This document shows positions 1 to 8,494 of a stretch of 20,941 nucleotides of DNA, in pieces; the stretch's first letter is position 1, and each line of letters starts with the position of its first letter. Under the pieces are notes generated by a model. It made no database searches and had not been told where the DNA came from. It saw only the letters and a program-made list of their open reading frames with translations. The translations under genes were made by a program, and so were the position numbers. This stretch comes from a virus: the IMG/VR virus record IMGVR_UViG_3300017757_000210, positions 1-20,941 of that record; one strand, given 5' to 3'.

Positions 1-719
1 AAGTTTGCATCTCTTAACTCTAACCCGTGTCCTGAGTTGTATTGCTTGCCAGCTATAGTATCAACTCCATCCGCTCTAAACAAAATACTTCCTGTACCAA
101 CTTTAGGAGACGCTATAGAGCCAGACAGTATATTAATTCTCGAAAACACTGAGTTACCTCTTGCATGAATTAAATCAATATTACCTTCAGAGTCTGTAAA
201 TTTACTCTGTGATGATTCAAACCTGTAACGGTTAGCCATAAGTGGAGCAGTCTGATAAGTGTAGAAATTAGCTGACCCACTCGTCTGCTTAAATCTATCT
301 AATACCATAGTTCTTAAGTAATCATCTGTAAATCTAAATGATCCAGATTTTATTTTCAAATCATATAAAGGAGATGGTATAGATATAACATGAGCTTGCT
401 CTTTAAGAGTTCTGTCTTGTTTTTCTGGTAAATTGTTGCCAAAATTTTCAGAAGGTTTATCTAGTCTAGAATAGTATAGATGGTTTATACTATTATAAGC
501 AGAGTAATTGTATATTCCGTTAGGATTTTTAGCTTCATTTTTAATATGAATACCTTTTAAAGGATCACCAAAGCTATGTGAATAGTCATTAGCGCTCATA
601 ATGTTAACCCCTAAACCATTACTACCAGTATAGTTACTTGAATTTATGGTATAGTCTTTATGAACATTAAATGGAATAATGCTTATGTCTTGCGGATGTA
701 CTTTTTTGAATACTGCCAT
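1..719 (-). CDS. Phage virion structural protein, C-terminus beyond the window (partial)
   Basis: The frame opens at ATG 719-717 (protein begins MAVFKKVHPQDIS) and stays open for 239 codons to the window edge, so the C-terminus is missing. The visible part has no membrane segment or enzyme motif. It is rich in Ser, Asn, Tyr and Gly, as expected for a beta-rich virion protein. Residues 83-87 read YSRLD, a pentapeptide also present in the two structural proteins encoded at 807-2078 and 2833-7302. A stretch near residues 111-128 (VISIPSPLYDLKIKSGSF) resembles what I recall from tail proteins of marine T4-like phages. The start lacks a strong SD and follows an inverted-repeat spacer. It is probably a tail, fibre or baseplate-periphery component, but the exact role is unknown. 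Confidence 0.8.
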   Translation of the reverse strand, partial: MAVFKKVHPQDISIIPFNVHKDYTINSSNYTGSNGLGVNIMSANDYSHSFGDPLKGIHIKNEAKNPNGIYNYSAYNSINHLYYSRLDKPSENFGNNLPEKQDRTLKEQAHVISIPSPLYDLKIKSGSFRFTDDYLRTMVLDRFKQTSGSANFYTYQTAPLMANRYRFESSQSKFTDSEGNIDLIHARGNSVFSRINILSGSIASPKVGTGSILFRADGVDTIAGKQYNSGHGLELRDAN

Positions 720-728
720 ATAATTTTT

Positions 729-802
729 ATCTTATTAAATAATAATAAACCCTCTATAATAAATATAAAGGGCTTATATAATATGGTTTATTTTAATAAG
801 AT
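729..802 (-). terminator. Nested inverted repeat with a terminator-like hairpin between two structural genes
   Basis: Read on the minus strand, the core at 772-750 folds as CCCTTTATA, loop TTTAT, TATAGAGGG. All nine positions pair, one of them as G-U. The sequence TTTATTATTATTT follows directly, a weak U-rich run. Flanking arms at 729-742 (ATCTTATTAAATAA) and 788-802 (TTATTTTAATAAGAT) are also mutually complementary apart from one extra base, so the core hairpin sits inside a longer imperfect stem. Its position just after the stop of the 807-2078 gene fits a partial intrinsic terminator or an mRNA-end stabiliser. Whether it terminates is inference. Confidence 0.5.
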
Positions 803-806
803 GAGT

Positions 807-2078
807 TTAGAAATCTAATTTAACCTTTACTAATGCTTCACGATCAAATGCTTTAAGTAATGGTTTACTTAATTTAGCAGTAGCGAGTAACTCTTGCTTA
901 TCATTATATAATCCTACTGTAGTGATATAAACTTTAGGATCAGATATCATAGATGCATGCCTTATAGCTCCTAATGATCCTGTAGTAAATGTTGGGTTAT
1001 TACTAAAGTTATAATCAGCATTCTTTACTCTAATATAGTAAAAAGTAGATGTTACTTCTTCTTCATTACGTGCTTGAAACCCGTATGTGCTATTATATAC
1101 AGCAGCTCCTGAGATTGCAGTAAATAATTGGCTATTCATTTGATTGTTAGTATTAGATGAAGTTAAAGCTCCAAATTTAGCACTTCCTATTCCAACCCCA
1201 CGCTCTTTTAATCTTCCAGCATTTAATACTATGATACCTAAATCAGGGTATACTAATCCATACCCACCTTTGATACCGTCATCATCTGCTGTGTATTCTC
1301 CTCCTGCTATTGTACCACTAACAACATTATAAACTCGTTTACCGTCAGATGTAGTAACTACTGAACCTTTACTATTATCTATTAGTTTAGTGATACCTTT
1401 TTGTGTACCAGTATAATCTGCTGATGAACCTGACATACTACCACTTAAGCATAGCTCCCAGTTGCCTGGATCAAGTTTTTCTTTGAGTCGTCCACGCTGA
1501 ATATTAATAACAAAAATATGTTCTTCGTTAGCTGAATTATCAAATGTAAATGTAGTATCACCTGGTGGTAATAGAAGATTAGCATATTGTGAGTAAACAG
1601 CTTTAGTTGGAAAATCTTCGTTGGATAATTTACTCCCACTACCTTGTTTATGTCCATATGCTATTGCATACTGAACTGCTGCTCCTGCTGCAGTTGATGA
1701 ACTTTGATATACATCCCAATAATATTTACCAGCATTAGAGCTAGTCTGTACTGAAGAAGTGTGAAATGTAGTTAACTCTCCTGAATTGGAAGACCATAAT
1801 CCTGCAGTAACTTTTTCTTTTCGATTAGATATTACATCATTACCTGGATCTAATCTTGAGTATATTTTACCTGTAGTTGTTTTTTGTGCAAGTGCATCTC
1901 TTTCACGAACTATTTGAGTAGCAAGTTTTTGAGCTTCACGAATGATAGCTCCTTGAGCGGAGTCACGGGTAGATGGTAACCCATCAGCTTGACGTTTTTC
2001 TTCTTGCAGTTGATTTTTTATCGCTTCTACTTCTGCAATTTCTTTTTCTATTTGTGCTTTACTTTTATTAGTAGCCAT
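807..2078 (-). CDS. Virion structural protein with N-terminal coiled coil (423 aa)
   Basis: Residues about 5-65 are highly charged and heptad-like (many E, K and Q with spaced I, L and A), which predicts a coiled coil. After it, KIYSRLDPGND (71-81) and RGRLKEKLDPGNW (about 195-207) stand out. I recall these short motifs from structural proteins of marine T4-like phages. The rest is Ser/Thr/Gly/Asn-rich and beta-like, ending in a conserved-looking stretch (DPKVYITTVGLYNDKQELL, then a basic C-terminus). The start at 2078 is supported by AGGGAAATTGAC directly before ATG, nearly identical to the leader of the next upstream gene. It lies in a run of virion genes downstream of the baseplate block. 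The role is most likely tail or baseplate periphery; no specific T4 homologue is assigned. Confidence 0.8.
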   Translation of the reverse strand: MATNKSKAQIEKEIAEVEAIKNQLQEEKRQADGLPSTRDSAQGAIIREAQKLATQIVRERDALAQKTTTGKIYSRLDPGNDVISNRKEKVTAGLWSSNSGELTTFHTSSVQTSSNAGKYYWDVYQSSSTAAGAAVQYAIAYGHKQGSGSKLSNEDFPTKAVYSQYANLLLPPGDTTFTFDNSANEEHIFVINIQRGRLKEKLDPGNWELCLSGSMSGSSADYTGTQKGITKLIDNSKGSVVTTSDGKRVYNVVSGTIAGGEYTADDDGIKGGYGLVYPDLGIIVLNAGRLKERGVGIGSAKFGALTSSNTNNQMNSQLFTAISGAAVYNSTYGFQARNEEEVTSTFYYIRVKNADYNFSNNPTFTTGSLGAIRHASMISDPKVYITTVGLYNDKQELLATAKLSKPLLKAFDREALVKVKLDF

Positions 2079-2098
2079 GTCAATTTCCCTTAATTATT

Positions 2099-2767
2099 CT
2101 ATAGATTGCCACCAGAGGTAGCTACTTCTTGTTTATTAACAGTTACCTGTACTGTAGCTCTACCACCTGTTTCATTTCCTATAATAGTTAATGTAGCAGT
2201 CTTTTTTTCAATTGGTTGATTTCTAGCTACTATTCTAAAACTGAATCCTACTGCTGTTACCGACTGAGCAGATTCATCATCTCCAACAAAAGTTGGTACT
2301 GTAGCTCCTTGCATTAAAACACTCTTAACAGGTGTTCCAACTTCTAAAAACGCTACATCACTGTTTGATAGTATAGCAGTATATCCTAGAGTTGCATTCC
2401 CTCCTTCGAAATTAGAAGTATTAGGTCTAACCTCAACTGCATCTCCACCTGCTACTAACGTAACACTTGATTGTGGTACTGTTATAACAGGTATTCGAGT
2501 TGTACTTTTTCTTAAAGTAACTAGTTTAAATTTCATTGTTTGAGTTTCATCAGGAATAGCTTCTATTAACGGCATATTATCAATAGCTATACCATAATAG
2601 TTACTACCTAATGAATGTGCTGGATTCCATAAACTGTAATCCACTTCATCATCTGCTAGTGCAAATTGAGTTATTTTGAAATCATCAGCTCCTTTAGCTA
2701 ATATTTCACGGCCTTTTTTGGTTAGTATGGCATCTACTGTGATTGATGTGTTATCTAAATATCCCAT
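2099..2767 (-). CDS. Virion structural protein of the MGYLDN type (222 aa)
   Basis: The N-terminal half (MGYLDNTSITVDAILTKK, FKITQFALADDEVDYSLWNP, then IDNMPLIEAIPDETQTMKFK) matches my memory of a family found next to tail genes in marine T4-like phages. Its biochemical role is not known to me. Residues from about 95 onward look like beta strands (repeated VTLVAGGDAVEV, ATLTIIGNETGGRATVQVTV), possibly an Ig-like or beta-sandwich domain. There is no signal peptide or membrane segment. The start is supported by AGAGGGAAATTAAC before ATG. The gene lies 20 nt before the 423-aa structural gene and 65 nt after the 1489-aa gene, the longer gap holding an inverted repeat. It is inferred to be a virion component made late and co-transcribed with its neighbours. 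Confidence 0.82.
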   Translation of the reverse strand: MGYLDNTSITVDAILTKKGREILAKGADDFKITQFALADDEVDYSLWNPAHSLGSNYYGIAIDNMPLIEAIPDETQTMKFKLVTLRKSTTRIPVITVPQSSVTLVAGGDAVEVRPNTSNFEGGNATLGYTAILSNSDVAFLEVGTPVKSVLMQGATVPTFVGDDESAQSVTAVGFSFRIVARNQPIEKKTATLTIIGNETGGRATVQVTVNKQEVATSGGNL

Positions 2768-2789
2768 GTTAATTTCCCTCTTTATTCTT

Positions 2790-2826
2790 ACTCTTTAATA
2801 AATATGTAAAACATATAAAAAAGAGT
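2790..2826 (-). repeat. Two-part inverted repeat in the spacer after the 1489-aa gene
   Basis: On the minus strand ACTCTTT (2826-2820) pairs with AAAGAGT (2796-2790). Inside it ATATGT (2816-2811) pairs with ACATAT (2807-2802) around a 3-nt loop, the two stems being separated by T-rich unpaired bases. No clear U-tract follows, so it is not a textbook intrinsic terminator. It lies seven nucleotides past the stop of the 1489-aa gene and ahead of the SD of the MGYLDN-type gene. It may be an mRNA processing or stability element. Confidence 0.4.
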
Positions 2827-2832
2827 GTATAA

Positions 2833-5800
2833 TTATTTAATACTTAAGTTTCCTCCAAACCCTGGATCAGAACTTATTATTTTATTTGGATCTCCTAGCG
2901 TAAATGATACAACTGGACCCCCATCAGGTGTATCTGAACTATTAACGTTAAAATCAATACCAGCTAATTGAGTACCTATATACCTCGCTCTATTGGAACC
3001 TAATGTACCACCTAAATTAAAATCTGATACTTCGGCTTGTTTTAATGATTGACTATATGCATACGGGTTAACTGATCCACCATCTTCATATGACTTTCCT
3101 AAAGAAGCACTTAAAGAGCTACTATAAAAATATTTAGCTGTTTTTCTAAATTCTGAAGGGCGATAATCGCATACGTGTAGCATACTACCAGATTGTTTCC
3201 AACCAGGCGTCTTAACTTTTATATATGTACCATCACTCTGTTTATATAATGATGTTTGAGCATATGAAGCAGCTTGAACTTGTTTAGTTGCAACTAACTT
3301 ACCAGTAATTTGAGAGTGTATGCTACCTTCATTAGAATTATCATGTGAAACTACAGTACTTGCATTAAACTGTTCAATTTTTTCTAACCCTTTACCAACA
3401 GTTTTAGCTGTTTCATTAGCTAGTACAAACATAGGTGAATTTGCGTTAGAGACTATTCCATCAATAGTAGTAGTAGCAGGAGCTTGCTGTTGGACTGAAG
3501 GTGATAGTTTAGCTACAAACTGCTGAGGGGTTACAGTAAACGATTTAACTACGGAGTTTACACCTGTAGTTGGTTGAACTGTAACTTTAGTTGCTGGTTT
3601 ATTTGGTTTACCTATTTTAGCTGTTATTGTTTGAGGTTGAACTGTAAACCCAATATTATTGACCTGTGGTTGTGATTTAGCTATTGATGTTGGTTGCTTA
3701 AATTTAACTAAAGATTTAGGGGTAGTAGCTATGTTTTGATTTTTAGTATCACCAGTAACTGTAATCTTACCTCTACCAGGTGTTTTTGATCTTTCTAAAA
3801 AGTGTGGTTGTATAACGACACCTAAATCAGCATTAGCTCTTGCAGGCAATGATTTTTTAAGCATAGTAAATAAAGACATATCATATAGCTTTAGTTCGTT
3901 TAGATAAGCCATTCTATCAGTACCTTTTGAATATTTTTTCCAATAAATTCTATTCAATCTTTGTAACTCATGGTACTTATCTTCAAATGATTCTTGTGCA
4001 TCTCCTATAAAGTTATCTAATTGTTGACCACCTATATGCTCAAATATATCTTTATTAGTTTGATCAGTAGGTGAAAAATATATACCTAAATTATTACTAT
4101 CTAACGCAAACTTCTCACTAGCTGGTGCTTCTGCTCGGGCTTCAGAACTTAAGTGACGCATTAATTTATTTTCTTGACGTCTTATTTTATTACTTGTATA
4201 ATTGTTCGGCCCTAGCTCCGGTGTATTGATATAATATGTCTCGTCTGAATAACCGTAATCTTCTTTATCAGCGTAATTAGTTGCTGAACCGGTAAGAGGA
4301 AATAAATTACTTTTATCCCAAAAAGTACGGCTTGATCTTTGATCAGGGTGTTTACTTATTATATTAACTGAAGAACCAGTCTCTGGTAGCCCTCTACTTG
4401 CTGAATAATGGTTTGCTTTTTGAGTTAAATTTAAACGTAATAGTAACTCATTAAATGTTTCGGTGCCATTATTTGAAGCATATAATTCTGGTGCGAGTGC
4501 GTGATCACGTAATGTATCTAACGATATTGGGTTTGCATAATACCTAAGCTCTTGCATTGAACCGTTAAATGGGTGACCGAAATGTCTTCCAGAAAAGGTT
4601 TTTCCATGACCATGTTGACCAATATACTTTGATGTACTTTGAGTAACATAACCACCAAAATAAGCTTTTACAGAAGATTCTAAACTACCTGACCATGATG
4701 AGTTTAATGATGCAGAAAAATAACTTCTACTACCTGTTACTTTAATACTGCATGAAACGGCTTGATCAATAGTCCCATAACCTGCTCTAACTGCGGTTAG
4801 TTCATACTCATACTTACTACTTGAATGATAAGCTCCATATGCTCTGTGGGGGGTAGATTGTGTATTTTTTCTATTTAATAGTACGGTCCACCATCCACTA
4901 CCATCCTCTTTCTCATTAGTTGATTCAAATGCTCTCACTATAGGTGTACTTGCTGAAATGTATTGATCAGAACCAGATATTACTAAACTAAAATAACCGT
5001 CTTGAGTAATACCGATTTGTTTACCTAACCTATTTTTATCTACTGAATGGCTCCTATGAAGTACTATACCTACCTTATCATTTACTTGCCAAAGCGATTG
5101 ACTGTATTGACCTGCTGTTGATACACCATTACCTATACTAGGACTTGGCCAGATTCTAAACTCTACTGCGTTAGGTGTTACTGCACTACTAGTCACTGTA
5201 CCTACCGTACCTTGATGAGGTCCCCATGATGTTGCAATTGATTGACTAGAGTTAAAATTTAAACAGTAGTTAAATCTCTGCTCTTTATGCAGCGTTTTTT
5301 GTCTACTCTTCTTACTAGACCCATACTCATAAACTGGTAATATATCTTCTGGTATACCGTAGCAATTTATTAACCCTCTGACACCTGCTGGTGTTCCTTT
5401 AGCCTTCAATAAAAATGGTAAGTTGTTAACTATACGTCTCCAAACTTCAGATTTTCTCTGGTTAGCTGTTAAAGTTTTTATTGAACTAGTAGGGTTGTTT
5501 TGCAGACGTATACCACTATCATTTTTGCCGAGTTTATAATACCATAAGTTTTGATTAGGATCACCATCTAATAAATCCATACCATAATTTTTACCTACAT
5601 GGTAAATTAAATCATCTGAAATACCGGTCCTATTATCATAATTTTGGTTATGAAAACGATTAGAAGTATCAGTTAAATGTCTAGCATAAGTCCACTGTAC
5701 GTCGTGAGCTTGTCCAACCATATCTAAAAATCGTATATATGTCTCGTTAGAATCTTTACCTGTATCTGATATAAATTCAGGTACTGTTTTTCGAAGTATA

Positions 5801-7302
5801 TTATTATTTTGTTTGTCATATGCACTAGCTGATGCAATTGTGGTAGTTTTCCAGTCGGTTGATTTACTATGTGTTACGTGAAGTAATTCATAGTTAGGTC
5901 CAGGTATAAATATACTGTGTACCGCCCAGTCAAATAATTGATCCAAGCTCCAATTATGATAATCTTCAGTCCATAAATCATTCTTAAATGATCCTGATAA
6001 TTTAGGGAATGGGGTTATTGCTGATCTAGACCAATCATGAATTCCACCTCCTCGTGAACCAGTAGTAGTTTTAAAGTGACTGTTGGAACCACTCTCAAAA
6101 TACAACCACTTTTCGAAACTGTCAAATTCGTTTATTAATTTTACTTTTTTATCAACCCACCGTTTTTGATATTGCTTAACATATGTAGAGCCGTGTGAAC
6201 CTGTATATTCATAAACGTATACATCTGAAGTTGAATATTCACTATAGTTATACTTACGAACTGCTTCATCAAATTGATGTATTTGCCTGAGTTTATAAAT
6301 AAAATTTTCTACTCGCTGTTCAGCAGAGCTAAAGTGTACATAATTTTCTAATACTGAATAGTCTATATTTAAGCTTACACCATCAAGGCTTGAGCTCATA
6401 TTATTTTGGAGTTCAGTTTTTATATCACTATCACCACCTAGTATATTATTATAGCTCTTATACCCGGTTTGAACTCTAGGAGCTGTATCAAGACATAGAT
6501 CAAAATTAGGTCCAGCAATAGAGTTTCCAGTTATTGAAAAAGATTTATCTAAAATAACCTTTTCAATAATTGGTTGAGTTGCTTCAGCTACTACCCATCC
6601 TTGTTGTTTTGGTTTAAATTCAGTAGGTAAAGGTTCATACAACTTAATCAACATACTATTAGGTACATCTGGATCAGGTGGAAATATATCGTTTATTACC
6701 CACGCGGCTATTGTAAATATCCTGTTATGACCGAGGTTTAATTGTAATTGAGTCCATAAAGGGTTGTTTGGTATAGCAGCAAAGTTACCTTGATTATTAT
6801 TTGTACCTGATGTTCTAAACAGTCTGTCTAACCTTGAATAGAATTCTTCAAGTTCAGCTCCTTGATTTAAGTCGTCATCTTCCTGGAAGGTTGGTATTAT
6901 TCTTATTTCTGTTCTACTTGGACTTATAGCGTGTATTTTAAATTTAGGTCCTACTGGTTTACCTACTGCATCACGGTGAAAGTTATAAACTATATTGAAT
7001 ACTCCTGAATCGTACCCAGCTGCAGTTATATTATTATTTAAGGATAATTGAATTTGAGGTTTTAATTCTTTATCTGTATCTACTGACCAGTCAGTAATTC
7101 TATGGTCAGAAAATAAGTGATTGTTATCTGTATCGTAAACATGAAGCTCAACTCGATCAAAAGAACTTTCTCCAAATACTGGATTTTGTAGATACCCAGA
7201 TAAAGGATTCATTAAAGTTAGATCCTCTTCTGTATAGTATTGAGCTCTCGAAGTACCTTGAGCTAAATTTATATCTATTATATTTTTATAATTTAACGCC
7301 AT
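2833..7302 (-). CDS. Very large tail/baseplate structural protein with LamG-like section (1489 aa)
   Basis: This is the largest gene here. Visible parts in order: a beta-rich N-terminus (1-150); FYSRLDRL at about 154-161; an aromatic-rich middle; a conserved-looking segment at about 619-661 containing NNLPFLLKAKGTPAGVRGL then CYGIPEDILPVYEYG; a concanavalin/LamG-like section at about 675-940 ending FNGSMQELRYYANPIS; a helical charged segment (about 1090-1150) followed by PARANADLGVVIQPHFLERSK; a Pro/Val/Gln-rich stretch with degenerate repeats (FTVQPQTITAKI, VTVQPTTG, FTVTPQQFVAKL; about 1219-1267); and a beta-rich C-terminus. AGGAAAA lies about 10 nt before the ATG, and the start abuts the stop of the preceding gene. 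Marine T4-like phages carry such proteins downstream of gp6, where T4 has gp7. The LamG-like part suggests glycan or surface contact, which is inference. Confidence 0.82.
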   Translation of the reverse strand: MALNYKNIIDINLAQGTSRAQYYTEEDLTLMNPLSGYLQNPVFGESSFDRVELHVYDTDNNHLFSDHRITDWSVDTDKELKPQIQLSLNNNITAAGYDSGVFNIVYNFHRDAVGKPVGPKFKIHAISPSRTEIRIIPTFQEDDDLNQGAELEEFYSRLDRLFRTSGTNNNQGNFAAIPNNPLWTQLQLNLGHNRIFTIAAWVINDIFPPDPDVPNSMLIKLYEPLPTEFKPKQQGWVVAEATQPIIEKVILDKSFSITGNSIAGPNFDLCLDTAPRVQTGYKSYNNILGGDSDIKTELQNNMSSSLDGVSLNIDYSVLENYVHFSSAEQRVENFIYKLRQIHQFDEAVRKYNYSEYSTSDVYVYEYTGSHGSTYVKQYQKRWVDKKVKLINEFDSFEKWLYFESGSNSHFKTTTGSRGGGIHDWSRSAITPFPKLSGSFKNDLWTEDYHNWSLDQLFDWAVHSIFIPGPNYELLHVTHSKSTDWKTTTIASASAYDKQNNNILRKTVPEFISDTGKDSNETYIRFLDMVGQAHDVQWTYARHLTDTSNRFHNQNYDNRTGISDDLIYHVGKNYGMDLLDGDPNQNLWYYKLGKNDSGIRLQNNPTSSIKTLTANQRKSEVWRRIVNNLPFLLKAKGTPAGVRGLINCYGIPEDILPVYEYGSSKKSRQKTLHKEQRFNYCLNFNSSQSIATSWGPHQGTVGTVTSSAVTPNAVEFRIWPSPSIGNGVSTAGQYSQSLWQVNDKVGIVLHRSHSVDKNRLGKQIGITQDGYFSLVISGSDQYISASTPIVRAFESTNEKEDGSGWWTVLLNRKNTQSTPHRAYGAYHSSSKYEYELTAVRAGYGTIDQAVSCSIKVTGSRSYFSASLNSSWSGSLESSVKAYFGGYVTQSTSKYIGQHGHGKTFSGRHFGHPFNGSMQELRYYANPISLDTLRDHALAPELYASNNGTETFNELLLRLNLTQKANHYSASRGLPETGSSVNIISKHPDQRSSRTFWDKSNLFPLTGSATNYADKEDYGYSDETYYINTPELGPNNYTSNKIRRQENKLMRHLSSEARAEAPASEKFALDSNNLGIYFSPTDQTNKDIFEHIGGQQLDNFIGDAQESFEDKYHELQRLNRIYWKKYSKGTDRMAYLNELKLYDMSLFTMLKKSLPARANADLGVVIQPHFLERSKTPGRGKITVTGDTKNQNIATTPKSLVKFKQPTSIAKSQPQVNNIGFTVQPQTITAKIGKPNKPATKVTVQPTTGVNSVVKSFTVTPQQFVAKLSPSVQQQAPATTTIDGIVSNANSPMFVLANETAKTVGKGLEKIEQFNASTVVSHDNSNEGSIHSQITGKLVATKQVQAASYAQTSLYKQSDGTYIKVKTPGWKQSGSMLHVCDYRPSEFRKTAKYFYSSSLSASLGKSYEDGGSVNPYAYSQSLKQAEVSDFNLGGTLGSNRARYIGTQLAGIDFNVNSSDTPDGGPVVSFTLGDPNKIISSDPGFGGNLSIK

Positions 7303-7303
7303 A

Positions 7304-8494
7304 TTATAATTTTCCTAATAGCTCAGAAAATTCTGTATCTATAGTATTTTTATACTGCTTATAATTAAATGATTGTCCTTGTAAGCTCACCGGTAGTTTA
7401 GGATTTTTATCTGCCGACAATACTATTACACCTCTATTATTTCTAACAAGATTTTCTTTGATACTCTCCCTATCTCCTATCAGAACTATATCTTGTTCAG
7501 ATGCTAACTTATTATCGTTAGCTAGCTCCCCACCAACTTCTTTACGTATAGCTGTACGTTCAGCTACTTCTTTTTCTGTTTCTGTAAATATTAAATCACT
7601 ATCATCCAGAGCTGGTCTGTCGATTTCATCAACTAATTCAAGATCAGCCGTTATTTCTTCACCGTTAGATAGTAATATTATACCAGGTGTATCTGAATTT
7701 TCAGTCTGATCAACTAATTCCCTCTCTACTTCAAATAAAACTGTACCATGTGAATCTACAAACGGAGTTACCGGTGGTATATTAACTGGAGTTTTAGGTG
7801 ATTCGGTTATTGTAGTTATAGGTTCCGCTTCTTCTACAGGTTCAAATTTACACGAACCATCATCAATACGGGCTGCTGGATCATAATTTATAGCATCAGG
7901 ATCAGTACAACCTAACCTTGGTGCTTCAACTACTACTGCTGCACTTGCAGATGCATTAGATGACAAATCAATTACAGGATTAAACTCATTAACTATATTA
8001 ATGTTTGGTATTTCTACATCCTTCTCACAATTTTTTTGATTCTCTAATAATATTTCTGTTGGAGTTATAGCAGGTGGTGGTGTTACAATATCTTGTTGAG
8101 GTACTACAGGTGGCCTTTGTGGATCAGTTTTAGTTTCAATCTCTTTAACTATCTCTCTAGAATCTTCTATTATCTTATCTACTACCGTCTTTATTGGTGA
8201 TTCTGGAAGTGGTCTTCCCGGCTCCGGCTTTGGAGGTGGAGGTGGTATAGTACGTATATATTCCTGATTGGGTTTACCATCTTTTATCGGTGATATATAC
8301 GCTGGCTCTTTACCTGGTGTCCTAACAGGTGATTCCGGTTGAGGGGTTGGTCTAGGTACAGGTTTTACATCAACAGGAAATACAGGAACTTCTTTTCCTA
8401 TAAAAGTTTGAGCTTTTTCGATAGGAGTTTTGTTTGCATTAGCTATACGTCTAGCTCGCTTTAACCCACCAGTATTTTTCTTATTGACTGCCAT
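7304..8494 (-). CDS. Proline-rich structural protein with a GCTDP...DDGSC Cys motif (396 aa)
   Basis: The N-terminus (1-35) is basic. Residues about 36-150 are a Pro-rich, probably extended linker, including PPPPPKPEPGRP at 84-95. Residues 195-215 form a compact motif starting GCTDPDAINYDP and ending DDGSC. That pattern is known from repeats in secreted proteins of marine Bacteroidetes and also, as I recall, from some marine phage proteins; its Asp/Asn/Cys pattern suggests a small Ca-binding or disulfide knot. The C-terminal half is acidic (VEREL, ELVDEIDR, then VAERTAIRK). Its ATG shares a base with the stop of the preceding gene (TAATG), so translation is probably coupled. The extended linker and position imply a virion protein connecting baseplate parts or a fibre. 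No T4 homologue recognised. Confidence 0.75.
   Translation of the reverse strand: MAVNKKNTGGLKRARRIANANKTPIEKAQTFIGKEVPVFPVDVKPVPRPTPQPESPVRTPGKEPAYISPIKDGKPNQEYIRTIPPPPPKPEPGRPLPESPIKTVVDKIIEDSREIVKEIETKTDPQRPPVVPQQDIVTPPPAITPTEILLENQKNCEKDVEIPNINIVNEFNPVIDLSSNASASAAVVVEAPRLGCTDPDAINYDPAARIDDGSCKFEPVEEAEPITTITESPKTPVNIPPVTPFVDSHGTVLFEVERELVDQTENSDTPGIILLSNGEEITADLELVDEIDRPALDDSDLIFTETEKEVAERTAIRKEVGGELANDNKLASEQDIVLIGDRESIKENLVRNNRGVIVLSADKNPKLPVSLQGQSFNYKQYKNTIDTEFSELLGKL

Noticed and set aside
1144-1332. Short plus-strand open frames such as 1144-1332, 3320-3526, 7458-7709 and 13004-13216
   Set aside because: All lie opposite convincing minus-strand genes, lack SD sites and encode low-complexity Ser/Pro/Leu peptides with no family features.
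1445-1657. 70-aa minus-strand open frame inside the 423-aa structural gene
   Set aside because: It is fully contained in a better gene in another frame, with Ile/Leu/Tyr-rich composition expected of an AT-rich shadow frame.
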